A stretch of 64,000 bases of DNA from Paenibacillus dendritiformis. GTDB lineage: Bacteria > Bacillota > Bacilli > Paenibacillales > Paenibacillaceae. Both the position numbers and the translations under genes were made by a program. Where the stretch lies: NCBI RefSeq assembly GCF_945605565.1, contig NZ_OX216966.1, positions 3,526,001 to 3,590,000 of the forward strand, in the 5' to 3' direction. Position 1 is the first letter of the stretch. Each line of letters starts with the position of its first letter. The notes under the pieces are model-generated. The model worked only from the letters and a program-made list of their open reading frames with translations. It ran no database searches and was not told where the DNA came from. Positions 53,178 through 61,773 of the stretch are shown in pieces.

Positions 53178-53341
53178 GTTGTATTATACGTTTCCACTAT
53201 TATGAAATGGAGTTATACTTAGGGGAGAGTGGCAAGAGTGTTTGTTAGTGTTGAGTTAGGATGCGCAGATAGCCGATAACGTAATAACTGTTCACAGCAT
53301 TATACAGAGCTGATGCCGGTTTGTAGCAAGGGAGCAGTTAA

Positions 53342-53869
53342 ATGATGTATCAAAGAAAAATTCCGATCTCGGTTCACATGAATCTGTTCTTCGGACCTTT
53401 TGGCGCAAAATTAATAGTGCCCATATTTTGTTTACATGCTCATGTATGTTTCTCTTTTCAATTCCTTAAGAGCGAACCGAACTGATATTTTTCTCGCTAT
53501 ACCTTTTCTCATCATGTACGGTGTTTATTATCTTTTCATCCAAAGAAAATATATGAGAACGATTAAACTGCTTAGGATTGGACTGATTTCGAAAAGTACA
53601 CATTTCAGTTTAAAGATGTGATTGAGAAGAGGCATTTTTGTACTGAATGGTCAACCACAGACAATGACTTTGAAAGAAGAAAGGAAGCTTTCATCGTATA
53701 TGCTCCTCATATTCCAAAGAAAGCGACCGCACTTGGATTGCTTTATGGAGGACCCTATGTGATTGAAGATAGAATCATTAGCGGAGGCAAACCTAACATA
53801 ACAACAGTAGTAAACGGATATCTTGCAGCCGTATTTGTTGTAATAATCTCGTTTCTATTATTTTTGTAG
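53342..53869 (+). pseudogene. Small membrane protein, two frameshifts
   Basis: ATG at 53342 with GGGAG opens RKIPISVHMNLFFGPFGAK; coding moves to the next frame near 53430 (FLAIPFLIMYGVYYLFIQRK) and again near 53575 (TDFEKYTFQFKDVIEKRH, YAPHIPKKATALGLLYGG, NGYLAAVFVVIISFLLFL). Together they make one ~175-residue protein with N-terminal, central and C-terminal membrane segments. Family not recognised. Confidence 0.55.
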
Positions 53870-53928
53870 TATAAACGGTTCACAGTATGTTGTAACCATG
53901 GAGAATTACGTGTAAAGGGACGAAGAGA

Positions 53929-54531
53929 ATGGATAGGAATTTTGGGGAAGAATTAGTTTATTGGTACTTGAGATTAAATGGTTTTTTTATCATAAACAAT
54001 TTTGTATTACATCATGATACTGCAAGCAGGACATCGGACGCTGATTTATTGGCAGTTCGCTTTCCATATGTATATGAAGACGTTGGCGGAAGAGAAGAAG
54101 ACTGGGATGCCACATTATTGAGTCATTTTCCAAAAGGGAGTATCATCGGATTAATTTGTGAAGTAAAAACAGGTTTAAACTTTAATCACGAAAATATCTT
54201 CAGTGAACCAAACCTATATAAAGCTTTGGGAAGGTTTGGTTTTATAAGTGACTTGAACAGTTACAGTAGAGAATTGTCCAAGAGTTCTAAGTTAGAAGTC
54301 GAAAATTATCAAGTAAGTAAAGTTTTGTTTTCAAGAAAGAAAGTTTCACCGAGAACAGATTGTCTACATATTAAGTTGGTACATGTTAAACAATTTATCA
54401 AAAATAGAATGACTAAATATATGGATAGAAAGCAAGCGGACAGAATGTTTTTTCCGTCTTCCTTACTGCAGTATATTATTTGGGAAGAAAATTTAAGAGA
54501 AAATAGAAGGCGAGAGCGGGAGGAAAGATGA
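53929..54531 (+). CDS. PD-(D/E)XK-like nuclease, hypothetical
   Basis: 200 residues. N-terminal helix with a conserved Glu (DRNFGEELVYWYLRLNGFFI), then SDADLLAVRFP with Asp, and IGLICEVKTG (E-x-K) about 40 residues later: the D...ExK core of restriction-endonuclease-like folds (Mrr/HJC-type). The C-terminal third is basic, ending REREER, fit for DNA contact. Its stop overlaps the start of the next gene (ATGA). Possible anti-phage or repair nuclease; this is inference from the core motif. Confidence 0.65.
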   Translation: MDRNFGEELVYWYLRLNGFFIINNFVLHHDTASRTSDADLLAVRFPYVYEDVGGREEDWDATLLSHFPKGSIIGLICEVKTGLNFNHENIFSEPNLYKALGRFGFISDLNSYSRELSKSSKLEVENYQVSKVLFSRKKVSPRTDCLHIKLVHVKQFIKNRMTKYMDRKQADRMFFPSSLLQYIIWEENLRENRRREREER

Positions 54532-54944
54532 AAGACGTATTAATCATTATAATATCCGTAATCCTTTTTTACAGTTTTACTTTACTTATTTTTCGACTGG
54601 CTGACAACGATAAAAGGAGAGTTATCAAGTGGGCCAGGAAACTAAACGGCTCTTTATGTGTTCTCAGTGTATGTTTTTTTGGATTAGAAACGTATACAGA
54701 TGGTCTTGAATCGAGTATGGATCTACATAAACCAAATAGTCTTTGGCTCGTGTTTTTCAATTTATTATTTTTCATGTGTATTATCGTAATTAATTGGGGA
54801 CATTTAAGACTTGAGAGCGGTAAGATCAGAAGTAAGTTTAATAGAGACTATACTGAAAGACAAGGTAATTTTGTACTCATGTTAAGCATGATTGGAGGAC
54901 CACTAATCACTTACGGTATTATTATCAGCTATTTTAACCTATAG
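54528..54944 (+). CDS. Small membrane protein coupled to the nuclease
   Basis: 138 residues with about four membrane segments: LIIIISVILFYSFTLLIFRL, LCVLSVCFFGLETY, LWLVFFNLLFFMCIIVI, FVLMLSMIGGPLITYGIIIS. Overlaps the nuclease gene by 4 bp, so their products are made together. A membrane partner beside a nuclease is a layout seen in some defence systems; no family recognised. Confidence 0.65.
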   Translation: MKDVLIIIISVILFYSFTLLIFRLADNDKRRVIKWARKLNGSLCVLSVCFFGLETYTDGLESSMDLHKPNSLWLVFFNLLFFMCIIVINWGHLRLESGKIRSKFNRDYTERQGNFVLMLSMIGGPLITYGIIISYFNL

Positions 54945-55009
54945 CTATTGTAACTCTAGTGCGTAAATAGAAGAGCGGCCGACAAAATTGTTGGATAGGA
55001 CCAAAACAA

Positions 55010-55278
55010 ATGACCTCTAGACAAACTAAAATTCATTCGAGTCTTATTAGAGCTCTACGGTTATGAGTGGAATCTGAAGTGGAAGGACGAGATCCCGTTG
55101 ACTTGCTTTTCTTTGCATGGCGACCCTAGAAATATGAAGCAGGAAAAGGTTAAGCTTAAGGTCTTTTACGATGATCATAGTGTACAGGATTTATATTGCG
55201 AGTTGTATATCAATATATTAGTGCAGGACAATGCTCTCGAATTGAAAGAGAAGGAACCGAGTATCGAGAAAATATAGT
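55010..55278 (+). pseudogene. Gene remnant without start
   Basis: An open stretch of about 89 codons: KFIRVLLELYGYEWNLKWKD, LHGDPRNMKQEKVKLKVFYD, LYCELYINILVQDNALELKE. No start codon or RBS. It looks like the C-terminal half of a soluble protein that I cannot name. Confidence 0.4.
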
Positions 55279-55331
55279 AAGAGCCTTAGGCAAGTAACGG
55301 ATGATTGAATTGCCCTCCCTCTAATAACCCC

Positions 55332-55358
55332 GAAAACCCTTGCCCTATAAGGGTTTTC
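55332..55358. terminator. Terminator hairpin
   Basis: GAAAACCCTT / AAGGGTTTTC with a 7-nt loop; weak T tail (TCTC). Ends the accessory block before the two-component operon. Confidence 0.65.
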
Positions 55359-55542
55359 TCTCCCACCCATCCTACTAACCCCGCAATCCTTCGCGTTTCT
55401 CCGCCGGCCGGGTTGCCTTCAACCGCATCCTCTTTATAGTATTATCAAAACGGTATCCGTTTGTTATAATGTCGGAACGAAGTTCAAGAATGAATGTTAT
55501 CTATGGTTTTCTCAAAGTAAATAGAGTTAGGATGATCGTCAG

Positions 55543-56226
55543 ATGAAAATTTTGTTGGTGGAAGATGATAAAACGATCGCGTCCGGTCTTGAATATTCAC
55601 TACAGCAGGATCATTTCTCTACTGTGCTTTGCCATGATATTGCATCAGCCAAACAAGTGATCGCAGAAAATCTGGATCAATTCGCGCTATGCTTGTTTGA
55701 TTTATCCCTTCCTGATGGCAGCGGCTACGAGTTGTGCAAGCTCGTCAAAGAGCGGAGAGATATTCCGGTCATCTTTTTAACGGTGATTGATGATGAGGTC
55801 AATGTCGTGATGGGGCTGGATATGGGAGCGGATGACTATATTACGAAGCCTTTTCGCGTTCGCGAGCTTCTGTCGCGAATCAAATCCGTCTTACGGAGAT
55901 ACCATAAGCCGTCTCAGACCAGGTCGATTATCGAGATCGATCAGATTCGCATTAATACGCTCGAAGGAAAGGTGTATAAACACGGCACGGAAATTCCGCT
56001 GACGGCTTTAGAGTATCGCTTGCTGCTTATTTTCGGTAACCATGTTGGGCAGGTGCTGTCAAGAACTCAGCTGTTAGAGCAGATTTGGGATGTGGCAGGG
56101 GACTTCGTGAATGATAATACATTAACGGTGTATATCAAAAGGCTGCGAGAAAAGCTGGAGGATCAACCGCAGCACCCGACGCTAATCAAAACGGTGCGCG
56201 GTCTGGGCTATAAGGTTGGTGATTAG
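55543..56226 (+). CDS. OmpR-family response regulator, BceR-like
   Basis: 227 residues. Receiver domain: LLVEDDKTIASGLEY with acidic pair, phospho-Asp in LFDLSLPDGSG, Lys in DYITKPF. C-terminal winged helix: LTALEYRLLLIFGNHVGQVL, NDNTLTVYIKRLREKLED. Followed directly by its kinase. By analogy with BceR it would activate the ABC genes downstream when an antimicrobial peptide is present; a pair of direct repeats before the ATPase gene fits. Confidence 0.9.
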   Translation: MKILLVEDDKTIASGLEYSLQQDHFSTVLCHDIASAKQVIAENLDQFALCLFDLSLPDGSGYELCKLVKERRDIPVIFLTVIDDEVNVVMGLDMGADDYITKPFRVRELLSRIKSVLRRYHKPSQTRSIIEIDQIRINTLEGKVYKHGTEIPLTALEYRLLLIFGNHVGQVLSRTQLLEQIWDVAGDFVNDNTLTVYIKRLREKLEDQPQHPTLIKTVRGLGYKVGD

Positions 56227-57228
56227 ATGCTGCGGAATCGGGAGATTCAAATTCTACTGCTAGCGATGGGCTCCATCAGTTTGGCGGCGACCGTTGCTGC
56301 CGCTTGGATATCGCCAGTCGCTGCGGCGCTCGTGTTCACTGCTTCCGCTTTGCTTATGGGGAGCAGCCTCGCATTCACGCGGTGGAGATACCGCGAAATC
56401 GAAAAGCTGTCTTCCTATTTGCGCCAAATTAGCAGCGGCAATGATTCGCTTGATGTTCGCGATAATCAAGAAGGCGAGCTTAGCATTTTAAAGAACGATA
56501 TTTATAAAGTGACACTCATGTTGTCCGAGCACCGCTCTCTTTTGCAGCAAGATAAAATCCAACTGACCGATGCCATTTCTGATATCTCGCATCAGCTCAA
56601 AACGCCGCTGACTTCCATGACGGTCATGGCCGATTTGTTGCGCGATCCCGAGCTGCCTCAAGCGAAAAGAACGGAGTTTACGCGCAATATCCGGATTCAG
56701 CTGGAACGAATCGATTGGCTGGTCACTTCCTTGCTCAAGCTCTCGAAAATTGAAGCAAAGACGGTTTCCTTTAAAAAAGATCGGGTACCGGTGAACATGC
56801 TCGTGCAAAAGGCGTTAGAGCCCGTTCTCATTCCGATGGATATTAAAGATATATCGGTTTCGGTTCAGGGAGAAGATACCGTCACATTTCTTGGCGATCT
56901 CCAGTGGATGGCCGAAGCGCTCATCAATATTTTGAAGAACTGTGTCGAGCATACGGAGGAAGGCGGAGCGATCGCCGTTTCTTTTTCGGAAAATGCGTTA
57001 TTTACGGAAATCATTATCGAAGATAACGGAAAAGGAATCCCGAAGGAAGATTTGCCCTATATTTTTAAACGGTTTTATAAAGGGAAGAATGCGAGCGAGG
57101 GCAGCATCGGCATTGGTCTGTCGATGGCCCACAGCATGATTACAAGCCAGAACGGCGTGATTGACGTAGCGAGCGACAAGGACAAGGGGACGCAGTTTCG
57201 GATTAAATTTTATAAACAGGTGATTTAA
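56227..57228 (+). CDS. Intramembrane-sensing histidine kinase, BceS-like
   Basis: 333 residues. Two N-terminal membrane helices with almost no external loop (about 8-52), the mark of Bce-type intramembrane-sensing kinases. Phospho-His in DISHQLKTPLTSM; N box LINILKNCVEHTEE; G1 EDNGKGIP; G2 GSIGIGLSMA. The start codon abuts the response regulator stop. These kinases sense flux through the partner ABC transporter. Confidence 0.9.
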   Translation: MLRNREIQILLLAMGSISLAATVAAAWISPVAAALVFTASALLMGSSLAFTRWRYREIEKLSSYLRQISSGNDSLDVRDNQEGELSILKNDIYKVTLMLSEHRSLLQQDKIQLTDAISDISHQLKTPLTSMTVMADLLRDPELPQAKRTEFTRNIRIQLERIDWLVTSLLKLSKIEAKTVSFKKDRVPVNMLVQKALEPVLIPMDIKDISVSVQGEDTVTFLGDLQWMAEALINILKNCVEHTEEGGAIAVSFSENALFTEIIIEDNGKGIPKEDLPYIFKRFYKGKNASEGSIGIGLSMAHSMITSQNGVIDVASDKDKGTQFRIKFYKQVI

Positions 57229-57245
57229 GCCCAGGTGACTAAACT

Positions 57246-57276
57246 GTCATTTTCCGAGTCACTGCAAAGTCATTTT
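57246..57276 (+). promoter_or_regulatory. Direct repeats, probable response-regulator site
   Basis: GTCATTTT at 57246-57253 and 57269-57276, 23 bp start to start, upstream of the ABC ATPase gene. A GATAAAAT just after could be the -10. Position and spacing suit an OmpR-type dimer. Confidence 0.5.
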
Positions 57277-57322
57277 AGACAGATAAAATGAGTTCCATCA
57301 GCAAATCTATGGAGGTTGTACC

Positions 57323-58006
57323 ATGACCATTTTACAAATCGAACATCTGTCTAAAATATACGGGAAGGGCGAATCATCGGTTAAAGCGCTTGATGATGTT
57401 TCTTTTTCGGTCCAAAAAGGGGAGTTCGTCGCCATTATCGGCCCATCCGGCTCAGGGAAATCGACGCTGCTGCATCTGTTAGGCGGCGTGGACCGGCCGA
57501 CCGGCGGCAAAATCCTCGTCGATAATACGGACATGTACAGCTTGAATGAAACGCAGTTAGCGATTTTTCGACGCAGGCAAATCGGTTTGATCTATCAGTT
57601 CTACAATCTGATTCCCGTCCTGACGGTCGAAGAAAATATTACGCTGCCGCTCTTGCTTGATAAGCAGAAGGTGGATAAGAAGCAGCTTGACGATCTCGTC
57701 AAGACATTGAGCCTGCAGCAGCGTCTGAACCACCTGCCGAATCAGTTATCCGGCGGACAGCAGCAAAGAGTCTCGATTGGCCGAGCGCTCATTGGCAATC
57801 CGGCGATTATGCTGGCGGATGAGCCCACCGGCAACCTGGACAGCAAGAATAGCAGCGAGATCATCGACTTACTGAAAATGTGCAACAAAACCTATCAACA
57901 GACGCTGATCGTGATTACCCATGATGAACGGATTGCTCTGCAAGCGGATAGGGTCATCTCGATTGAAGACGGACGGATCGCCAAGGATGAGGTGATTCGC
58001 CCATGA
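57323..58006 (+). CDS. ABC transporter ATPase, BceA-like
   Basis: 227 residues. Walker A GPSGSGKST, Q-loop YQFYNLIPV, signature LSGGQQQR, Walker B IMLADEPTGNLD and switch His in ITHDE. RBS GGAGG. Overlaps the permease gene by 4 bp. Couples with the FtsX permease to move or free antimicrobial peptides from lipid targets. Confidence 0.92.
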   Translation: MTILQIEHLSKIYGKGESSVKALDDVSFSVQKGEFVAIIGPSGSGKSTLLHLLGGVDRPTGGKILVDNTDMYSLNETQLAIFRRRQIGLIYQFYNLIPVLTVEENITLPLLLDKQKVDKKQLDDLVKTLSLQQRLNHLPNQLSGGQQQRVSIGRALIGNPAIMLADEPTGNLDSKNSSEIIDLLKMCNKTYQQTLIVITHDERIALQADRVISIEDGRIAKDEVIRP

Positions 58007-60600
58007 ATATCGTCAATAGACTCACCGTCAGACATATGAAGCACAACAAGAAACGAACGCTGGTCACCATCATTGGCGTCGTGATTTCGGTGGCGATGGT
58101 GACGGCTGTGGCCACGCTAGCTTTTTCTTATTTGGATGTCATGAAAAGGCAAACCATCGCGGATGGAGGGGAATGGCATGTCCTCTACAAGGATGTAAAC
58201 AGGGAACAACTTGAAGCGATTAAAAATGATGATGCAACAAAAACCGTTGTGCTCATAAGAGATCGCGGCTACGCTCCTTTGGCAGGAGGTCAAAATCCAA
58301 GCAAGCCATATTTGTTCATCAAGGAGTATAATGCACAAGGTTTAGCGGAATTCCCGATTGAATTGAGCAAGGGGCGTCTTCCGCGCACAGACAAGGAAGT
58401 CGTGATTTCCGAAGCCATCGCAACGAACGCAAAGGTCAACTACGAGATCGGCGATCAACTCGCTCTCCAGGTTGGCGAACGGTTCACTGAAGGCACGGAT
58501 AAGCCGCTGAATCAATGGGAAGCATTGCGAGTGGAAAATGACAATGTGACCGAGACCTTACAAAATGTCACGACAAGGGAGTACACGATTGTCGGCATCA
58601 TCAAGCGCCCTGCCTGGGAACCGACGTGGGCGCCGGGATATACGGTGATTAGCTATGTGGATGAGAACCTGCTGGGGGCGAATAATCAAGTCAATGCGGC
58701 GGTTGTCTTGCAGAAAGTCACTGGTTCCTTGTTCGCTCATGCGGAAAATTTGGCAAAGAACAATAACATCGAATCCGTCCAATATAATCACGAGTTGCTT
58801 CACTATTATGGCGTGGCCAAGAGCGAAGCTGCGCAAAACACGTTGGTTTCCTTATCAGCCATTATTATGGCAGTCATTATGATCGGTTCGGTTTCGTTGA
58901 TCTATAATGCGTTTGCGATTTCCGTCTCGGAGCGTTCCCGTCATTTAGGGATGCTTGCGAGCGTAGGGGCTACGAAAAGGCAGAAGAGAAATTCCGTATT
59001 TTTTGAAGGTGTCATCATTGGGTTGATCAGTATTCCCACAGGAATGATATGCGGTCTTGTCGGGATTGGGATGACCTTGTGGTTCATTAACTCCATACTT
59101 CAAGGGGCACTGGGGATTACGGAAAAATTAACGATCATCGTCACGCCGCTGTCGCTCTTGATTGCCTGCGCTGTTTCGATGCTGACGATTTTCATTTCAA
59201 CGTATTTCCCAGCCATAAAAGCGTCTAAGATCTCCGCCATTGATGCGATTCGCCAAACCACCGATGTGAAGCTTGCGGGGAAAGGCGTGAGGACGCCGAT
59301 GTTCATTCGCCGGCTCTTCGGAATCGAAGCAGAGATAGGGTTGAAAAACTTAAAAAGAAACAAGCGAAGATACAACGCGATTGTATTTTCACTCGCTGTT
59401 AGTATCGTTCTTTTTCTTGTCGTCTCCTTTTTCACAGTCAGCTTGAAACAATCCTTGGTACTCTCACAGGATGGCGTCAATTATGATCTTCAAGTGTCGT
59501 ACGGCAATGAAAAAAGAATAGACGATCGGTTGCTTCAATCCATTGTATCCCTTGATGATGTACAGGAATACAGCGTCATTCACGAGTTATACGGGGAGGC
59601 TTGGTTAGAAGAAGCAGTAATCGCTGATCAATTGAAAGAGATGGTAAAGGAGGATCAAAGCAGGCTTAGGGATGGAAAATATCCTTACTTTATTCGGATA
59701 AATGCATTAAATGATTTTAACCTGAAGGCTTATGCTAAAGCAGTTGGTGCAGATTACAAACAGCTAACGGACCCAACACATGTAGCGGCGATTGTAATTG
59801 ATACGATTCACTATAAAGATATGGAAACCGAAAAATACGTCGAGGCGAAGGCCATTTATAAGAAAGTTGGCCAAAGTATCGATGTCATTTCTACAGTTTT
59901 TGATAGGGAAGCAGCAAAAGATATACTTGTAAACAAAGTGAAAATAGCTGCACTGACCGATCAATATCCGATGGGGATGGTTACAGAAGGGTTAGGCGGG
60001 TTAAATATTATCGTGTCAGAGCAAATCATGGATCAGTTGATGTACGATAAGGGGAAGGATGAAATTCACACCTACCTCTACCTGAAAAGCTCGGATCCAA
60101 TAAAAACGCAGCAGAAAATTGAAGATATGAAAGAGACGGATTTGAAAATTCACAATAGGTATCAATATCGAAAACAGAACGAACAGAAGATTCTGTTGAT
60201 GTCCGTATTTTCTTACGGCTTTATCGCATTAATTTCATTAATTTCGATGGCGAATATTTTTAACACGATCTCCACGAGCATCTCTTTGCGCAAGCGGGAA
60301 TTTGCGATGCTGAAATCGGTTGGAATCACTCCAAAAGGCTTTAACAAAATGATGAACTATGAAAGCATCTTTTATGGAATCAAGTCGCTGTGTTACGGGC
60401 TTCCTAGCAGCTTCGTCGTGATGTACTTGATCTACAGAGCGATGACGAACAAATTTAACTATGGATTTGTATTTCCATGGATGAGTGTTATTTATGTTAT
60501 CGCGGCCGTGTTTGTCATTGTTAGTTCAGCGATGCTCTACTCCAGCGCCAAAGTAAAAAAGGAGAACATTATCGATGCAATAAAGCAGGAGAGTATATAG
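58003..60600 (+). CDS. ABC transporter permease, FtsX family (Bce-type partner)
   Basis: 865 residues, longer than BceB (~640). N-terminal helix (about 17-43), a large external domain, FtsX block 1 (about 285-400: VSLSAIIMAVIMIGSVSLIY), a central helix (about 457-480), a second external domain, and FtsX block 2 at the end (LLMSVFSYGFIALISLISMA onward, about 730-860). This is the MacB/YtrF-like double-FtsX layout. With the kinase upstream it likely forms a peptide sensing and resistance module. Confidence 0.88.
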   Translation: MNIVNRLTVRHMKHNKKRTLVTIIGVVISVAMVTAVATLAFSYLDVMKRQTIADGGEWHVLYKDVNREQLEAIKNDDATKTVVLIRDRGYAPLAGGQNPSKPYLFIKEYNAQGLAEFPIELSKGRLPRTDKEVVISEAIATNAKVNYEIGDQLALQVGERFTEGTDKPLNQWEALRVENDNVTETLQNVTTREYTIVGIIKRPAWEPTWAPGYTVISYVDENLLGANNQVNAAVVLQKVTGSLFAHAENLAKNNNIESVQYNHELLHYYGVAKSEAAQNTLVSLSAIIMAVIMIGSVSLIYNAFAISVSERSRHLGMLASVGATKRQKRNSVFFEGVIIGLISIPTGMICGLVGIGMTLWFINSILQGALGITEKLTIIVTPLSLLIACAVSMLTIFISTYFPAIKASKISAIDAIRQTTDVKLAGKGVRTPMFIRRLFGIEAEIGLKNLKRNKRRYNAIVFSLAVSIVLFLVVSFFTVSLKQSLVLSQDGVNYDLQVSYGNEKRIDDRLLQSIVSLDDVQEYSVIHELYGEAWLEEAVIADQLKEMVKEDQSRLRDGKYPYFIRINALNDFNLKAYAKAVGADYKQLTDPTHVAAIVIDTIHYKDMETEKYVEAKAIYKKVGQSIDVISTVFDREAAKDILVNKVKIAALTDQYPMGMVTEGLGGLNIIVSEQIMDQLMYDKGKDEIHTYLYLKSSDPIKTQQKIEDMKETDLKIHNRYQYRKQNEQKILLMSVFSYGFIALISLISMANIFNTISTSISLRKREFAMLKSVGITPKGFNKMMNYESIFYGIKSLCYGLPSSFVVMYLIYRAMTNKFNYGFVFPWMSVIYVIAAVFVIVSSAMLYSSAKVKKENIIDAIKQESI

Positions 60601-60613
60601 GTTGGTATAAACA

Positions 60614-60637
60614 GGCCCTGACGTTGAAATCAGGGCC
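60614..60637 (+). terminator. Rho-independent terminator
   Basis: GGCCCTGA / TCAGGGCC stem, 8-nt loop, then GTCTTTGTT; 13 bp after the permease stop. Confidence 0.75.
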
Positions 60638-60657
60638 GTCTTTGTTGCGATTAGCGC

Positions 60658-60687
60658 TTGACATAACCTAATAGAGAGGGATATGAA
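60658..60687 (+). promoter_or_regulatory. Promoter of the LytTR-DUF3021 operon
   Basis: TTGACA (60658-60663), 18-bp spacer, TATGAA (60682-60687). Confidence 0.55.
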
Positions 60688-60729
60688 TGGATAGTCGGAG
60701 TACATAAGTAGGCGGTGGAAAAAGAAGCG

Positions 60730-61167
60730 ATGAAAATATCAATCGAAGAAATCAATATTCAAGAGGAAGAAGAAATCATCATACGATGTCATGAGGTCAA
60801 TGAGGAAATCTTGAGCGTTGTGCGCCGGATCAAAGTGAAAAACAAGGTGCTAATGGGCTTTCATGAAGATGCGATTCACCAAATCAAGCTTAGCGATGTG
60901 TACTATTTTGAATCGGTGGATAACAGGGTGTTTATGTATTGCCGGGATAACGTGTTTGAAGCGAAACAGAAGCTATACGAGCTCGAACAGTTATGTGAGG
61001 GACGGAAATTTTTCCGCGCATCGAAATCCAGCATCATCAATATCGCCAAAATTTCGTACATCAAACCGTCACTGAGCGGAAGGTTCGAGGCAAGAATGGA
61101 TAATGGGGAAACGGTTATGGTATCACGTCAATATGTTCCGATTCTCAAAACGATGCTTGGACTATAG
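60730..61167 (+). CDS. LytTR DNA-binding regulator
   Basis: 145 residues from ATG 60730 (a GTG at 60715 is an alternative). The LytTR domain begins near residue 45: IHQIKLSDVYYFESVDNRVF, FEAKQKLYELEQLCEGRKFF, SSIINIAKISYIKPSLSG, RQYVPILKTMLG. No receiver domain. It forms the common LytTR-DUF3021 pair with the next gene; the membrane partner is thought to hold or modulate the regulator. Confidence 0.88.
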   Translation: MKISIEEINIQEEEEIIIRCHEVNEEILSVVRRIKVKNKVLMGFHEDAIHQIKLSDVYYFESVDNRVFMYCRDNVFEAKQKLYELEQLCEGRKFFRASKSSIINIAKISYIKPSLSGRFEARMDNGETVMVSRQYVPILKTMLGL

Positions 61168-61173
61168 GGAGGG

Positions 61174-61635
61174 ATGAAAATGAATTTTTCAGCGATTGTA
61201 AAAAGAATGGCAAGAGATTACTTGCTTATTTTTGCAGGCATTGTTATTTGTGTCTCGCTGCTTAATCACCTAAATGCCGTGATGAACGACCTGGATGCTT
61301 CGGAGTTTTCGCTCGGTCTCCGTCATATATACGCAATCATGATGTGTGCATTGGTGGGCGTTTTGCCCAGTCTTCTCTTTTATTTTCCCTCCACAAGCAG
61401 TGAAAAGGGAATGCGTATGCGAATCCTGATCCATTTTATTATCGTGGAAGCCGTGCTGCTTATTTTCACGAATAGAATGGGCTGGGTTACGGGAGCAGCC
61501 GGAGCAACGATACTTGCATTACAAGTTGCCATCATATACATGCTGGTCTGTTTGCTTGGATGGAACAATGACCGCCAAGTCGCTAGGGAAATCAATGAGC
61601 AACTAATGAAGCTTAAAAAAACAGATGAACAGTAA
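61174..61635 (+). CDS. DUF3021 membrane protein
   Basis: 153 residues with four membrane segments: LIFAGIVICVSLLNHL, IYAIMMCALVGVLPSLLFYF, ILIHFIIVEAVLLIFTNRMG and ATILALQVAIIYMLVCLLGW. RBS AGGGAGGG, 6 bp after the LytTR stop. Partner of the LytTR regulator. Confidence 0.88.
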   Translation: MKMNFSAIVKRMARDYLLIFAGIVICVSLLNHLNAVMNDLDASEFSLGLRHIYAIMMCALVGVLPSLLFYFPSTSSEKGMRMRILIHFIIVEAVLLIFTNRMGWVTGAAGATILALQVAIIYMLVCLLGWNNDRQVAREINEQLMKLKKTDEQ

Positions 61636-61637
61636 GG

Positions 61638-61668
61638 CGGGGAAGCAGCAGCATACCCCGTTTTTTTT
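61638..61668 (+). terminator. Rho-independent terminator
   Basis: CGGGG / CCCCG stem with a 13-nt loop and TTTTTTTT, just after the DUF3021 stop. Confidence 0.8.
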
Positions 61669-61689
61669 ACAGCTTACCTTGCTTATCAT

Positions 61690-61746
61690 GCAGCATACCG
61701 CAATGCATATTTACCCTGCGCACGGGGTTGTGTATGCTGATGCTGC
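61690..61746. promoter_or_regulatory. Inverted repeat upstream of the hydrolase
   Basis: GCAGCATAC (61690-61698) and GTATGCTGATGCTGC (61732-61746). GCAGCATAC pairs with GTATGCTG, with a second GCTGC beyond. Could be a regulator site for the adjacent LytTR protein or an RNA hairpin before the hydrolase start. Confidence 0.4.
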
Positions 61747-61773
61747 ACAAGATAAACAAAGGGGGCTGGGATC

